The notes: a model not told the origin generated them from the sequence alone. A DNA stretch of 32,298 nt from Gemmatimonadota bacterium (GCA_020346845.1 CP070792.1:2640807-2673104); one strand, 5' to 3'; numbered from the stretch's first letter, positions 1-9,264 are shown. Program-made: numbers and translations.

Positions 1-1455
1 CCGATAGATGGATCGGTGATCTCCACGGTGCAGCAGGTGACCGAAGACGAATACGACCAAATAGTGGCCCGAGCGCATGAGGCCTTCTTGGGTTGGCGCA
101 AGGTACCGGCACCCAAGCGGGGGGAGATCGTGCGCCAGCTGGGGAACCGACTTCGCGAGTACAAGAAGGAACTGGGTGCGCTGGTGACGCTGGAGATGGG
201 CAAGATCCTGGCTGAGGGTGAAGGTGAAGTTCAGGAGATGATAGATATTTGTGATTTCGCAGTTGGTCTTTCCCGGCAGCTATATGGGCTTACAATGCAA
301 TCGGAGAGGCCGGATCACCGTATGTTCGAGCAGTGGCACCCACTCGGTGTGGTTGGAGTCATAAGTGCGTTCAACTTCCCTGTGGCGGTCTGGAGCTGGA
401 ATACGGCGCTTGCGTCAGTCTGCGGCGACAGCGTGTTGTGGAAGCCCTCCAGCCAGACTCCTCTTACCGCGATTGCCTGCACCAAGATCGCGGAACAAGT
501 GTGTAAGGAGAACGACGTCGATCCGGCGATCTTCTCACTGACTGTCGGCAAGGGATCAACGGTCGGTGACCGCCTGCTCCATGATCGACGGATTCCGCTG
601 GTTTCGGCCACGGGCAGCTGCACCATGGGGTACCGGGTTGGTGCAGTGGTGGGAGAGCGACTGGGTCGGACGATTCTCGAATTGGGTGGCAACAACGCCA
701 TTATCGTAACACCACATGGCAACATGGATATGGTGCTGCCAGCCATTCTGTTTGGAGCTGTGGGTACTGCCGGTCAGCGCTGCACCAGCACTCGAAGGAT
801 CATCGTTCATGAATCGGTACGTGAGGAGCTGGTTCGGAGGCTGTGCTCGGCGTATGGCGATATCAGAATCGGCGATCCGCGCGAGCCTGATACACTGATG
901 GGGCCACTGGTAACCAAGGACGCAGTAGCCGACCTGCAGAACGCGATCAAGCGAGTGCAGGAAGAGGGTGGTGAGATCCTGTACGGTGGCGAGCCGCTGG
1001 ACGGCCCGGACTACCCCGGTGGTCATTACGTGAAGCCCTGCATCGCGGCGGCGAAGAACGAATTCGATATTGTCCAGGAAGAGACGTTTGCTCCAATCCT
1101 CTACATAATTGGGTACGGCACGGCGTCGGCGTCACCAAAGCAGGCTGTGGACGAGATCGAGGAAGCGTTGGCCCTCCACAATGGAGTACCACAAGGACTC
1201 TCGTCAGCGATCTTCACGGAGAACGTACGTGAGGCCGAGTACTTCCTGTCGCATCGTGGTAGCGACTGCGGTATTGCCAATGTGAACATCGGCACCAGCG
1301 GCGCCGAGATTGGCGGAGCCTTCGGCGGTGAGAAGGAGACCGGCGGAGGTCGTGAGTCGGGCTCCGATGCGTGGAAGGCCTATATGAGGCGGCAGACGAA
1401 CACGGTCAATTGGAGCACTGAGCTACCGTTGGCTCAAGGGATCGAGTTCGGGTAG
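1..1455 (+). CDS. Aldehyde dehydrogenase, ALDH7 type (5' end outside window)
   Basis: NAD(P)+-dependent oxidation of a semialdehyde to an acid. The best match is the ALDH7A1/AmaB group (alpha-aminoadipic semialdehyde / piperideine-6-carboxylate dehydrogenase of lysine catabolism). The frame is open to base 1 and reads PIDGSVIS before the GTG at 16; that stretch looks like family sequence, so the gene very probably starts upstream and only about 20-30 residues are missing. Seen in 484 codons: the general base Glu in ELGGNNA (E227 counting from base 1), the catalytic Cys in GQRCTSTRR (C261), the FNFPVAVW cofactor-site segment and the ALDH7-like ending GSDAWKAYMRRQTNT. It converges on copD and has no visible lysine-pathway partner here. 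The family call is strong; the exact substrate is inference. Confidence 0.9.
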   Translation, partial: PIDGSVISTVQQVTEDEYDQIVARAHEAFLGWRKVPAPKRGEIVRQLGNRLREYKKELGALVTLEMGKILAEGEGEVQEMIDICDFAVGLSRQLYGLTMQSERPDHRMFEQWHPLGVVGVISAFNFPVAVWSWNTALASVCGDSVLWKPSSQTPLTAIACTKIAEQVCKENDVDPAIFSLTVGKGSTVGDRLLHDRRIPLVSATGSCTMGYRVGAVVGERLGRTILELGGNNAIIVTPHGNMDMVLPAILFGAVGTAGQRCTSTRRIIVHESVREELVRRLCSAYGDIRIGDPREPDTLMGPLVTKDAVADLQNAIKRVQEEGGEILYGGEPLDGPDYPGGHYVKPCIAAAKNEFDIVQEETFAPILYIIGYGTASASPKQAVDEIEEALALHNGVPQGLSSAIFTENVREAEYFLSHRGSDCGIANVNIGTSGAEIGGAFGGEKETGGGRESGSDAWKAYMRRQTNTVNWSTELPLAQGIEFG

Positions 1456-1490
1456 GGCCGTAGCCACGGTGGAGATGGCCCGTACGGAAT

Positions 1491-1518
1491 GGGCTGGTGG
1501 CTTTACTGTCGCCAGCCC
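1491..1518. terminator. Hairpin between convergent ALDH and copD
   Basis: GGGCTGG (1491-1497) pairs perfectly with CCAGCCC (1512-1518) around a 14-nt loop, in the 107-bp gap between two genes that face each other. There is no T-tract on either side, so intrinsic termination is doubtful. It could be a processing or Rho-stalling structure. The rest of the gap shows nothing recognisable. Confidence 0.3.
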
Positions 1519-1562
1519 CTCGCGTCAGCAGGAAAGCATATCTGCATCTCGCTTAATACCAC

Positions 1563-2462
1563 TTAGTTGTGTGACAACGCCAGCGCCACCAGTATGGCGG
1601 TCACAGCAAGCGCCAAACCGGCAATCAGCAGTTCACCTCCGACTGTCAATTTGAGTTCTAGTGGATTTCGGTTCGAGATCTTCTGCAACAGTCGAGAGTT
1701 GTATGCGCCCAGTGTACCAACAGCGGTGAACAGGGTGAGCTTGAGTAGTAGCGTTCTTCCGTATAACGTGGTCCACAGCATGCTGGGGGAATCCAAGTAT
1801 ATGATTGCCGTGATCGAGCCTGACACGGCTACGATTGCCACTGCTGCAACTGCAAGAGGAGTGAAGGCCTTTAGGGCTGCGAGGGCCAATGGTCCTCTCA
1901 CAGACCTAAGCGTTGCCACAACCACGAACAGTGTGCCGATCCAAAGTCCTACTCCGACCACATGCATCGCCTGCACTGAGACAGTCAGCCAGGGTGTAGA
2001 CGTGGCAGACAAGGCGTGGCCGGTCAGTGGGACTGTAACTGCAGCGGCAATAGCCGCTACAGTGATGAAGATTGCGCGCTTCCGTCTCATGACCGTAGCA
2101 AGTGCCAGAAGGACCACAGCAAACCCGGCGGCTGCCGCCTGGCCGAGCCACCCTGTGCCCCATGTGGTCTCGAGAGTCACGATGCGCAGATGTTCCCACG
2201 TCACTGTCTCATCGATGCCGAAAACTGAATAAGCCTGTGCGTAGAGTTGCCATCCCGTCGAGCAGAGCAAAGCAAGTGCAGCAATTAGTGCGATGCCAGT
2301 GACTCTGTCTGAAGTCTCCGTCTTCCGGTAGCCTTTCTCGAGTGCCAGTGCAGGCTTGATGAACACGAGGTACCCAGCTGCGCCCAATGTCGTCACAATG
2401 GCCAGATAGCTCAGCCATCGTCCGATGGCGCCGTACGCAAATGCTAGGGTTTCTTGGTTCAT
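1563..2462 (-). CDS. copD: CopD family copper resistance membrane protein
   Basis: Integral inner-membrane protein of the CopD/PcoD family, thought to pass copper across the membrane in partnership with periplasmic CopC. The 299 residues contain about eight hydrophobic segments (roughly 12-35, 55-75, 105-125, 130-150, 160-185, 195-220, 235-255, 275-297). The core TGHALSA...VQAMHVVGVGLWIGTLF, with its conserved His residues and the GxWxGxL motif, is the family hallmark. It is the last gene of the leftward copper operon and starts 22 bp after the copC stop. A long antisense frame at 1567-2232 is a shadow. Function is by family; transport direction (import or efflux) cannot be told from sequence. 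Confidence 0.88.
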   Translation of the reverse strand: MNQETLAFAYGAIGRWLSYLAIVTTLGAAGYLVFIKPALALEKGYRKTETSDRVTGIALIAALALLCSTGWQLYAQAYSVFGIDETVTWEHLRIVTLETTWGTGWLGQAAAAGFAVVLLALATVMRRKRAIFITVAAIAAAVTVPLTGHALSATSTPWLTVSVQAMHVVGVGLWIGTLFVVVATLRSVRGPLALAALKAFTPLAVAAVAIVAVSGSITAIIYLDSPSMLWTTLYGRTLLLKLTLFTAVGTLGAYNSRLLQKISNRNPLELKLTVGGELLIAGLALAVTAILVALALSHN

Positions 2463-2484
2463 GAGGTGTCAGTCCAATACGGCA

Positions 2485-2892
2485 TTACAGCCCTGCTGTG
2501 TTGTTCGGTGCAGTAGGCTGCAATTGGAAGGTGAACCGGCCGCGAATCACGTGACCGTCACTGCCGGCAGCCCGCCAAACGACGGTATAGGTTCCAGACT
2601 CCAGCTTCTCCAGCACCTCTACCTTGAATGACTTCGGATCGTCAGTCTCTTGTGCCTTACCCATCTTTATCCGACCTGACGGGCCATCGATACTGGCGCC
2701 CGCTAGCGGGATGTCTGGTTCTTGGTTGAACCAAAACCGCACCGTATCGGGCGACTCGGTGAGCACTTGGTCGGCTTTGGGGTAACTATCCAGTAGGTCG
2801 AGGTGCCACGCGGATGCTGCCATGCCGAGCATCGCAAAACATGACAGGGCTGCCGTGATCGATGTGACTCGACCTAAGATCGATGTGTTCAT
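2485..2892 (-). CDS. copC: CopC domain periplasmic copper-binding protein
   Basis: Small periplasmic copper carrier with a cupredoxin-like beta fold, working with CopD. It has 135 residues: a signal peptide (about 1-28, ending SCFAMLGMAASA), then WHLDLLDSYPKAD, which is the family's usual N-terminal HAxLxxSxP motif, and near the end YTVVWRAAGSDGHVIRGRFTFQL, the standard CopC finish with the Asp-Gly-His copper ligands. In most CopC proteins the copper-binding His is the first mature residue. Here it is H30, preceded by Trp, so the N-terminal Cu(II) site may differ unless cleavage falls directly before it. It lies between the Big_5 lipoprotein and copD in one operon. Confidence 0.88.
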   Translation of the reverse strand: MNTSILGRVTSITAALSCFAMLGMAASAWHLDLLDSYPKADQVLTESPDTVRFWFNQEPDIPLAGASIDGPSGRIKMGKAQETDDPKSFKVEVLEKLESGTYTVVWRAAGSDGHVIRGRFTFQLQPTAPNNTAGL

Positions 2893-2945
2893 GCTGACCG
2901 CTCCTCATCTGAGACGTGAATTCAATGTTGAAGGCCGCAGTGTTC

Positions 2946-3470
2946 CTATTCGGTGGTGAACGTAAAGCTCATACCGAAACTGCCGTTAGAATGCTGCCAT
3001 CCCGGCCCCATCATGGTTCCGCATATGCTCATCATGCAGCCCTGCATCATGTTCTGCATGATCCACTGACCGCCCATATCGTGACCATGCTGCTCGAGGT
3101 CGACTAGATTGCCGTCGGCATCACGCATTCCACCACCGACGTGGACGGTGTACTCGTTCCGTGAGTCGAGCGATGCTGCAGGCGTGAACGTGAGTTGCCG
3201 TCTGTCTTGGGACCAACGCCAATCCCCATCCACTATAGGGCCGAATAGTCCGAACATATCCGCTTTGTGTAGCGCGACGAACACGTCCATGTGCATCTGA
3301 TGGCTGAACTCAATCAGAACTTGCGTAGCTCGATTCACCTGTGTGGCGCCACCACTGGGGATAATTGAGAGTAGAGTTGTTGCAACTGCTGGCTCGACAG
3401 CGTCATCGCTGCAGGCCGTGATTCCCAGAGTCACCGCCACAGCCAGGCAGGTAACAGAGGCACGCTTCAT
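2946..3470 (-). CDS. Met/His-rich lipoprotein with SbsA-type Ig-like (Big_5) domain
   Basis: Probable envelope-anchored metal-binding lipoprotein, 174 residues. Residues 1-20 form a lipoprotein signal ending ITAC (lipidated C20). Residues about 30-110 read like a Big_5/SbsA Ig-like domain: LSIIPSGGATQVNRATQVLIEFSHQM, then RRQLTFTPAASLDSRNEYTVHVGGGMRDADGN. Unusually, the strand that normally follows is interrupted by a Met/His/Cys-rich insertion (residues about 130-160: HGHDMGGQWIMQNMMQG, CMMSICGTMMG), after which the domain closes with SFTFTTE. Met-rich loops commonly bind Cu(I)/Ag(I). It sits between cusA and copC on the same strand, with 51-bp and 53-bp gaps, so a role as periplasmic copper scavenger is a reasonable inference. 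I know of no named homologue. Confidence 0.8.
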   Translation of the reverse strand: MKRASVTCLAVAVTLGITACSDDAVEPAVATTLLSIIPSGGATQVNRATQVLIEFSHQMHMDVFVALHKADMFGLFGPIVDGDWRWSQDRRQLTFTPAASLDSRNEYTVHVGGGMRDADGNLVDLEQHGHDMGGQWIMQNMMQGCMMSICGTMMGPGWQHSNGSFGMSFTFTTE

Positions 3471-3521
3471 GTTGTGTCTCTCCTTCTGTTGATCTGTTCT
3501 GTGTCATTTAGCATCCGTCGC

Positions 3522-6500
3522 CTACGGAGTATCCGGCAATGGTGAAGCCTGAATCGGTAGAGTACGTCTGCGAACCTGCCAGCGACGCCAAATGAGATAG
3601 ACGGCTGGAATCAGTACCAAAGTCAGTACAGTGGCACTCACCATCCCGCCAACCATCGGAGCGGCGATACGCTTCATTACGTCGGCACCGGTGCCTCGGC
3701 TCCACAGGATAGGTGCGAGGCCGGCCATGATCGCAAGGACCGTCATCATCTTGGGTCGTAACCGTTCCAACGCACCTTCGCGAACCGCGGCAGCTACATC
3801 ATTGGCGGAGTTCATCTGCCCCTTGGCCGATCGGCCGTGGAATGCTTCGTCCAGGTATATCAGCATGACAACGCCGGTCTCCGCGGCCACACCGGCCAAC
3901 GCTATGAACCCAACCCATACTGCTACACTAGTGTTGTAGTTCAGCAACCATAGGAACCAGATCCCACCAACTAGTGAGAACGGCAACAGCAGCATCACGA
4001 TCAAGGACTCAGCTACACCGCGGAAGGTGAAGTAGAGCAGCAGGAATATGATTCCGAGAGTCACGGGCACCACGACGCGAAGTCGATCCGCCACCCGTTG
4101 CATGAACTCGTACTGACCGCTCCAAATCAGAGTGTAACCCGGCGGCAACGTGAGCTGGCTGTTCACAGCTTCCCGCGCTTGCTCCACATATCCACCTATG
4201 TCACGGCTAAATATGTCCACAAACACAGTGGTGATCGGAAAAGCGTTCTCGGTCTTAACCGACATAGGGCCACGAACCACGGTTACATTGGCAACTTGCC
4301 CCAGCGGAATCTGGGTTCCGCTCGGAACTGGCACGAGTACATCGCGCAGCTTGTCTACGTCGTCACGCAGCTCGCGGGGGTATCTCACGTTGACTGCGTA
4401 GCGCTCGCGCCCTTGAACCGTGGTTGCGGCATTCACACCTCCTACCGTTCCCATGATTGCCGCATGAACGTCACCCACGTTGAGACCATACCGGGCTGCT
4501 TCGGCTCGATCGATGTCGATGTCGATGTAGTATCCCGATACACCTCGCTCGGCGAATGCGCTGCGCGTCCCTGGTACCTGTTGGACGATACGTTCAACTT
4601 CCTCGCCCAGTGCCTGCAATGTGTCGAGGTTGGGGCCGAAGATCTTCACCCCGACAGGCGTTCTGATGCCGGTGGCGAGCATGTCGATCCGGCCCTTGAT
4701 GGGCATGGTCCAGGAGTTCGTGATGCCTGGTAGCTGAGTGGCGCGATCCATCTCGCCGATCAGCCGATCGTAGGTCATGCCTTCACGCCACTGATGTCGA
4801 GGCTTGAGCGTGATCGTGGTTTCCCACATCGACAAAGGTGCTGGATCGGTGGCGGTGTTAGCCCGACCTACCTTGCCCAGAACCTTCTCGACCTCCGGAA
4901 AGGAGATCAGGATGCTATCCTGCACCCGCATTACCTCCCGCGCCTGGGCAATCGAGATCCCGGGTATAGTAGTGGGCATGTACAGAATGGAGCCCTCTTG
5001 CAGCGGTGGCATGAATTCACTGCCGAGTTGACGCCAGGGAACAACCGTGACGCCAAGGATGATTGTGGCAAGGGCAACGACAACCCAGGGGAAGCCGGTC
5101 GCAAAATCTATTACGGGTCTGTACAGCCACTGGAGAAATCGATTCACGGGATTTCGTGTTTCGGTCAGAATCTTTCCTCGAACGAGGTACCCCATCAACA
5201 CCGGCACTAGTGTGATGGAAAGCAACGCTGCGCTCGCCATGGCAAATGTCTTTGTGAAGGCCAGTGGCTTGAATAGACGGCCTTCTTGCTGCTCGAGCGC
5301 AAACACAGGAAGGAAGCTGAAGGTGATGATCAAGAGTGAGAAGAAGAGCGGCGGACCGACCTGCTTCGCACTCTCCAGGACGATTGACCACCTGTCCACA
5401 TCACGGTCAGCCCGTTCCAGGTGCTTGTGCATGTTCTCGATCATCACGATGGCGGCATCGACCATGGCACCTATGGCTATCGCTATCCCACCCAGGCTCA
5501 TGATGTTCGCATTCACCCCGATCCAGTTCATCACGATGAAAGACATCAAGATGCCGAGCGGCAGAGTGACAATCGCGACCAGTGAAGAACGTGCATGCAG
5601 CAGGAATAGGACTGTCACAGCCGCGACAATCAACGACTCTTCAACGAGCTTTTCTCGTAGAGTGTGGATTGCCCGGTGAATCAAGTCGCTACGATCATAC
5701 GCGGTGACCAGGCGTACACCCTCTGGAAGTCCGGCCTCGATATCCGCGATCCGCTGCTTCACCGCCTCGATGGTTTGCAGTGCATCCGATCCAAACCGCA
5801 TGACCACTATGCCGGCTACAGCCTCACCCCTGCCGTCTAGATCGGCAGCGCCGCGGCGTGGGGCGGGTCCGATTTGCACTCTGGCAACGTCGCCAACTCT
5901 GACGGGAGTACCCGCTGGAGTAACTCCAACCGATACGTTCTCGATGTCTGCAACATCGCCGAGGTAGCCGAGCCCACGAATCATGTACTCGCGGCCACCC
6001 AACTCCAGTACTCGAGCACCAATGTCGACATTGCGGGCTCCGATTGCCTGGGCGACCCGTGTTACGGGAATGTTGAACGCACGCAACCGTTCTGGGATCA
6101 CTTCTACTTGGTACTGCATGACAAATCCGCCAACGGTTGCTACCTCGGAGACGCCAGGTACCGAGGTGAGTTGGTACCGCACGTACCAATCTTGGATCGA
6201 CCGGAGTTCGGCTAGATCGTGGCTATCGGACTCGAGTACGTACTCGAAGACCCAGCCAACGCCGGTCGCGTCTGGACCGAGAGCCGGCTCGGCTCCCGCC
6301 GGCAGGTTTTGTGCTATGCCATTCAGGTACTCGAGTACGCGCGAGCGCGCCCAATAGATGTCGGTGCCATCCTCGAAGATGACATATACGAGACTCAGCC
6401 CGAAGAACGAGAAGCCGCGCACCACTGTGGCGCCCGGCACCTTCAACATCTCCGAAGCGATGGGATAGGTAACCTGGTCTTCGACTATCTGAGGCGCCTG

Positions 6501-6665
6501 CTCCCGGAAGTCCGTTTGGATGATCACCTGGACGTCAGAAAGATCGGGTATCGCGTCGAGCGGCGTCGCGCGCATCGAGAGCGTGCCCCAGATAACTAGG
6601 GCAGCGGCTCCCAGCAATACCAGGAACCGATTGCGGAGCGACCACGCTATGATGGCGTTAATCAT
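3522..6665 (-). CDS. cusA: CusA-type heavy-metal efflux RND pump
   Basis: Inner-membrane proton-driven pump of the HME-RND family, exporting Cu(I)/Ag(I) through a tripartite complex. At 1047 residues it is the same length as E. coli CusA. The N-terminus (DAIPDLSDVQVIIQTDF, VEDQVTYPI, VYVIFEDGTDIYWARSR) and the transmembrane proton-relay segment GAMVDAAIVMIEN are canonical. The three methionines that bind Cu(I) in CusA (M573, M623, M672 of E. coli) are all present as M563 (LYMPTTIPG), M613 (PLSMWETT) and M662 (RIDMLATG), with identical spacing. That favours copper/silver over the zinc/cobalt CzcA type. The start overlaps the adaptor gene stop by 8 bp, indicating translational coupling. Confidence 0.96.
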   Translation of the reverse strand: MINAIIAWSLRNRFLVLLGAAALVIWGTLSMRATPLDAIPDLSDVQVIIQTDFREQAPQIVEDQVTYPIASEMLKVPGATVVRGFSFFGLSLVYVIFEDGTDIYWARSRVLEYLNGIAQNLPAGAEPALGPDATGVGWVFEYVLESDSHDLAELRSIQDWYVRYQLTSVPGVSEVATVGGFVMQYQVEVIPERLRAFNIPVTRVAQAIGARNVDIGARVLELGGREYMIRGLGYLGDVADIENVSVGVTPAGTPVRVGDVARVQIGPAPRRGAADLDGRGEAVAGIVVMRFGSDALQTIEAVKQRIADIEAGLPEGVRLVTAYDRSDLIHRAIHTLREKLVEESLIVAAVTVLFLLHARSSLVAIVTLPLGILMSFIVMNWIGVNANIMSLGGIAIAIGAMVDAAIVMIENMHKHLERADRDVDRWSIVLESAKQVGPPLFFSLLIITFSFLPVFALEQQEGRLFKPLAFTKTFAMASAALLSITLVPVLMGYLVRGKILTETRNPVNRFLQWLYRPVIDFATGFPWVVVALATIILGVTVVPWRQLGSEFMPPLQEGSILYMPTTIPGISIAQAREVMRVQDSILISFPEVEKVLGKVGRANTATDPAPLSMWETTITLKPRHQWREGMTYDRLIGEMDRATQLPGITNSWTMPIKGRIDMLATGIRTPVGVKIFGPNLDTLQALGEEVERIVQQVPGTRSAFAERGVSGYYIDIDIDRAEAARYGLNVGDVHAAIMGTVGGVNAATTVQGRERYAVNVRYPRELRDDVDKLRDVLVPVPSGTQIPLGQVANVTVVRGPMSVKTENAFPITTVFVDIFSRDIGGYVEQAREAVNSQLTLPPGYTLIWSGQYEFMQRVADRLRVVVPVTLGIIFLLLYFTFRGVAESLIVMLLLPFSLVGGIWFLWLLNYNTSVAVWVGFIALAGVAAETGVVMLIYLDEAFHGRSAKGQMNSANDVAAAVREGALERLRPKMMTVLAIMAGLAPILWSRGTGADVMKRIAAPMVGGMVSATVLTLVLIPAVYLIWRRWQVRRRTLPIQASPLPDTP

Positions 6666-7896
6666 GGTGCTCGTGCTCCGCTGCCGCGCTGTCGGGCGGA
6701 GGTGTCATTTGATGATCGCCGTGATCCATGCCAGCCATGGTGCCGCCGGTGCCTCCAATGCGTGACTCGGCGTCAACCAGGAAGTTCGCGGAAGCAACCA
6801 CGGTAAGACCTTCTGACACACCGCTCAGGATCTGAACACGGTCACCGGCGCGACTGCCGAGCGTTACGTCGTGAGCCATCAGTGTTCCATCGTCGTGTCG
6901 TACGAATACGATGTTCCGTTCGCCCGTGAACAAGACGGCATCCAGAGGTACGCTCAGCAGGTCGTCTCCCAGTGACACGTCGAAGTACACGGTCACAAAC
7001 ATGCCTGGCTTGAGTTGTAGATCAGAGTTGTCAACGGATACTCTGACCCTATTTGTTCGGGCGGCCGGGTCTACGGTGGGGTGTACGAAACTCACGCGGC
7101 CCATTACGTGCTTGCCTGGGTAGGCAGCCACTTCCATGTGCGCCATCGATCCTACAGCGACGTGTTGCATGTCCTGCTCAAAGATCTCCGCGTCGATCCA
7201 CATCTCTGTGAGATCCGCCAGTTGGTACAGCCGCATGCCGGCCATTACTCGCTGACCTTCCACGACTGACTTATCCAGCACGACTCCGTCAACTGGTGAG
7301 ACTAGGGTGAGTGTCTTGGTCACCTCCCCGGTTTCCTCCAGTAGTTGGATCTGTTCCGGAGTTATGTCCCAATACTCGAGGCGCCGTCGGGCTGCATCGA
7401 GCATCTGACTGGCTCTGGCGCGGGCGTCTTCCGCTGATGGATCGATACTCGAATAGAGCCTTCTTGCAGTGAGGAGCTCATCCTGCGCAGACACCAATAG
7501 CGGGCTGTACAAGCGCAGCAACGGTTGCCCTCGGGTGACGGGTTGTCCGGTTGATGCGACATGAAGTTCCTCGATGAACCCATCGATCTTGGGGGCAACG
7601 TCGACCACGTTAGGTTCCGGTGCGGCCAGGCTGCCCACTGTGCGGATCCGGCGTGTAAGGGCCCCGCGAGTCACTGGTGCATAGACAACACCGAGCGCCC
7701 TTTGCTGATCTGTGGTGAGTGCGACCATCGAACGCACAGTTGCACCGGAGCTGTCCGTTGTACCGCCGCCACCACCCATATGCATTGCGTGTTCTTCCGC
7801 AGACATACCGGCCATTGGCGAGTCGGCCGGTTCCTCGGTACCACATGCGGCCAACAATAGCGCCATGGCCGCGCAAGAAGTTGCAAGCTTATTCAT
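6658..7896 (-). CDS. cusB: CusB-like periplasmic adaptor lipoprotein
   Basis: Membrane-fusion (HlyD/CusB) protein linking the CusA pump to the outer-membrane channel, 412 residues. Residues 1-18 form a lipoprotein signal (LLLAAC, C18). Residues about 28-45 (MAGMSAEEHAMHMGGGGG) and the last 35 residues (GTMAGMDHGDHQM ... EHEHHD) are Met/His-rich and could capture metal before handing it to CusA, as the N-terminal methionines of CusB do. Between them are the beta-barrel/lipoyl/coiled-coil parts: VDVAPKIDGFIEELHVASTGQPVTRGQPLLRLYSP, the helical hairpin around 130-180, and TLVSPVDGVVLDKSVVEGQRV. It overlaps cusA by 8 bp and the channel gene by 8 bp. Confidence 0.93.
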   Translation of the reverse strand: MNKLATSCAAMALLLAACGTEEPADSPMAGMSAEEHAMHMGGGGGTTDSSGATVRSMVALTTDQQRALGVVYAPVTRGALTRRIRTVGSLAAPEPNVVDVAPKIDGFIEELHVASTGQPVTRGQPLLRLYSPLLVSAQDELLTARRLYSSIDPSAEDARARASQMLDAARRRLEYWDITPEQIQLLEETGEVTKTLTLVSPVDGVVLDKSVVEGQRVMAGMRLYQLADLTEMWIDAEIFEQDMQHVAVGSMAHMEVAAYPGKHVMGRVSFVHPTVDPAARTNRVRVSVDNSDLQLKPGMFVTVYFDVSLGDDLLSVPLDAVLFTGERNIVFVRHDDGTLMAHDVTLGSRAGDRVQILSGVSEGLTVVASANFLVDAESRIGGTGGTMAGMDHGDHQMTPPPDSAAAEHEHHD

Positions 7897-9175
7897 TCTC
7901 TACCTCCAGGTCACCACCAGTCAATGCATTTATCTCCGCTACCGCTCGGTGGTACTCGGCTGCGAGCTGCACCATTTGTATTTCGTATCGATTTACAGTC
8001 ATCTGGTTCTGCACCAACGTGGCATATTCCACTGCACCAACGCGATATGCCGATAACGCCGACTCAACAGCAGCTCGAGCCTGGGGCAACACGGAGGTGG
8101 AGTAGAGCTCGGAAAGGTTGCGCGCGCGAGCTGCTTGAGCGCTCAGCTCTGCAAGACGAGCGTACGTCTCGTTGTACAACTCAGTCGCCTTGGCATCGGC
8201 CGATGATTCCAGGGCCTCCATTTCACGCCGCAATGCGAGTTGGCTTGACCCCGCCCATAACGGAATGGAAAAGCCCACCGCAACCGTGAACAGGTCTTCG
8301 AAATCAGGCCTGTGCCCGTAGCCCAAAGTCAGAGTCAGATCCGGATAGAGAGTCCGCCTAGCAGCCCGGTAACCGGCATTTGCTGCTCGGGTTCGCATGT
8401 GCGCCGCGGCGAGAGCGGGGCGGCTAGCTACCGCCAGTGCGACCAGAGAATCGACGGGTTGGAGGCCGTCCAATGTCGCTGGTAGCTCAACCGGGCCAAT
8501 GGGAATGGTGGCCGCTCTACCAAGCAACGCATTGAGTCGGGCACCCATGGCGCGGCGATTCTCTCGCATCACCGTGATGTCCTCGGTCATCTGTGCTACA
8601 GCTACTTGTGCTTGTAGCACGTCCTGCTGAATCGCAGTTCCAACTGCGTACTTGGTCGAGGCTATATCCAGAAAGTCGCGCAGCAACTCTCGAGTGTCCT
8701 CCATTATGGCTATCGACCGGTCCACAGAAGCAACTTGGAAGTAGACCTGCTTGACGCGTGCTACGAGCTGTAGTTCTGCCTCTGCCACATCGAGCCGTTG
8801 GGCGCTTGCAAGGTGCTCAAACCGCTCCTCACTGAAGCCGAGCTTGCCCGGCCAGGGAAATCGTTGCGACAGCTGTATCGCGTTCATCGACATCGGCTCG
8901 CTAGGGCTGAAATCGCTGATCGACCAGTTCATAAGGCCGAACATTACCATTGGATCAGGCAGGGCTCCGACCCTGGACACCCGTTCTGAAGCCGCATCGG
9001 CGCTCAAGATGTTGGCCCGCAGAGCCGGATTGACCTCTTGTGCCATCGTAATGGCTGACTCGAGCCTGAGCGTATCGTGCTCGACCTGAGCGATGAGCGG
9101 CCGGGGACCTGCAATGGCGGCCAGTCCAATGACCGCAAGGCAGGGTGCCCAACGCACGCCCCTTGGAATCTTCAT
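7889..9175 (-). CDS. TolC-family outer-membrane channel (CusC-like)
   Basis: Outer-membrane efflux protein that completes the tripartite Cu/Ag exporter. The chosen ATG at 9175 gives 428 residues and is preceded by GGGAGAGG about 4 bp upstream; an in-frame TTG at 9190 would add five residues but has poorer signals. Residues 1-30 are a signal peptide (APCLAVIGLAAIAGPRPLIAQ). The rest shows the duplicated OEP pattern: ITMAQEVNPALRANILSADAASERV early, then the long alpha-helical stretches rich in Ala/Gln/Glu, and a second repeat beginning VASRPALAAAHMRTRAANAGYRAARRTLYPDLTLTLGYG. No N-terminal Cys is seen, so unlike E. coli CusC it is probably not lipidated. The 3' end overlaps the adaptor start by 8 bp. 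Confidence 0.92.
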   Translation of the reverse strand: MKIPRGVRWAPCLAVIGLAAIAGPRPLIAQVEHDTLRLESAITMAQEVNPALRANILSADAASERVSRVGALPDPMVMFGLMNWSISDFSPSEPMSMNAIQLSQRFPWPGKLGFSEERFEHLASAQRLDVAEAELQLVARVKQVYFQVASVDRSIAIMEDTRELLRDFLDIASTKYAVGTAIQQDVLQAQVAVAQMTEDITVMRENRRAMGARLNALLGRAATIPIGPVELPATLDGLQPVDSLVALAVASRPALAAAHMRTRAANAGYRAARRTLYPDLTLTLGYGHRPDFEDLFTVAVGFSIPLWAGSSQLALRREMEALESSADAKATELYNETYARLAELSAQAARARNLSELYSTSVLPQARAAVESALSAYRVGAVEYATLVQNQMTVNRYEIQMVQLAAEYHRAVAEINALTGGDLEVENE

Positions 9176-9211
9176 TGACCTCTCCCACAACTTGACTAAG
9201 TGGATACGAAA

Positions 9212-9247
9212 GCGCCCGCCCGGCGTCTAGCCGAGGCGAATGGGCGC
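9212..9247 (-). other. Nested stem-loop between small His/Cys-rich gene and the channel gene
   Basis: GCGCCC (9212-9217) pairs with GGGCGC (9242-9247), and inside it CGGC (9221-9224) pairs with GCCG (9230-9233). It lies in the roughly 90-bp gap after the first gene of the copper operon, just upstream of the channel's ribosome site. It could stabilise or attenuate the downstream message and so set the ratio of the small protein to the pump. There is no T-tract on the transcribed strand. Confidence 0.35.
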
Positions 9248-9264
9248 ACTACTCCTGGGAAAGG

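Noticed and set aside
1567-2232. 221-codon open frame antisense to copD
   Set aside because: Low-complexity Ala/Thr/Ser translation, no ribosome site, entirely inside a well-conserved gene on the other strand.
4098-5679. Long plus-strand frames antisense to cusA
   Set aside because: They mirror a highly conserved pump; translations show no domain and no start signals.
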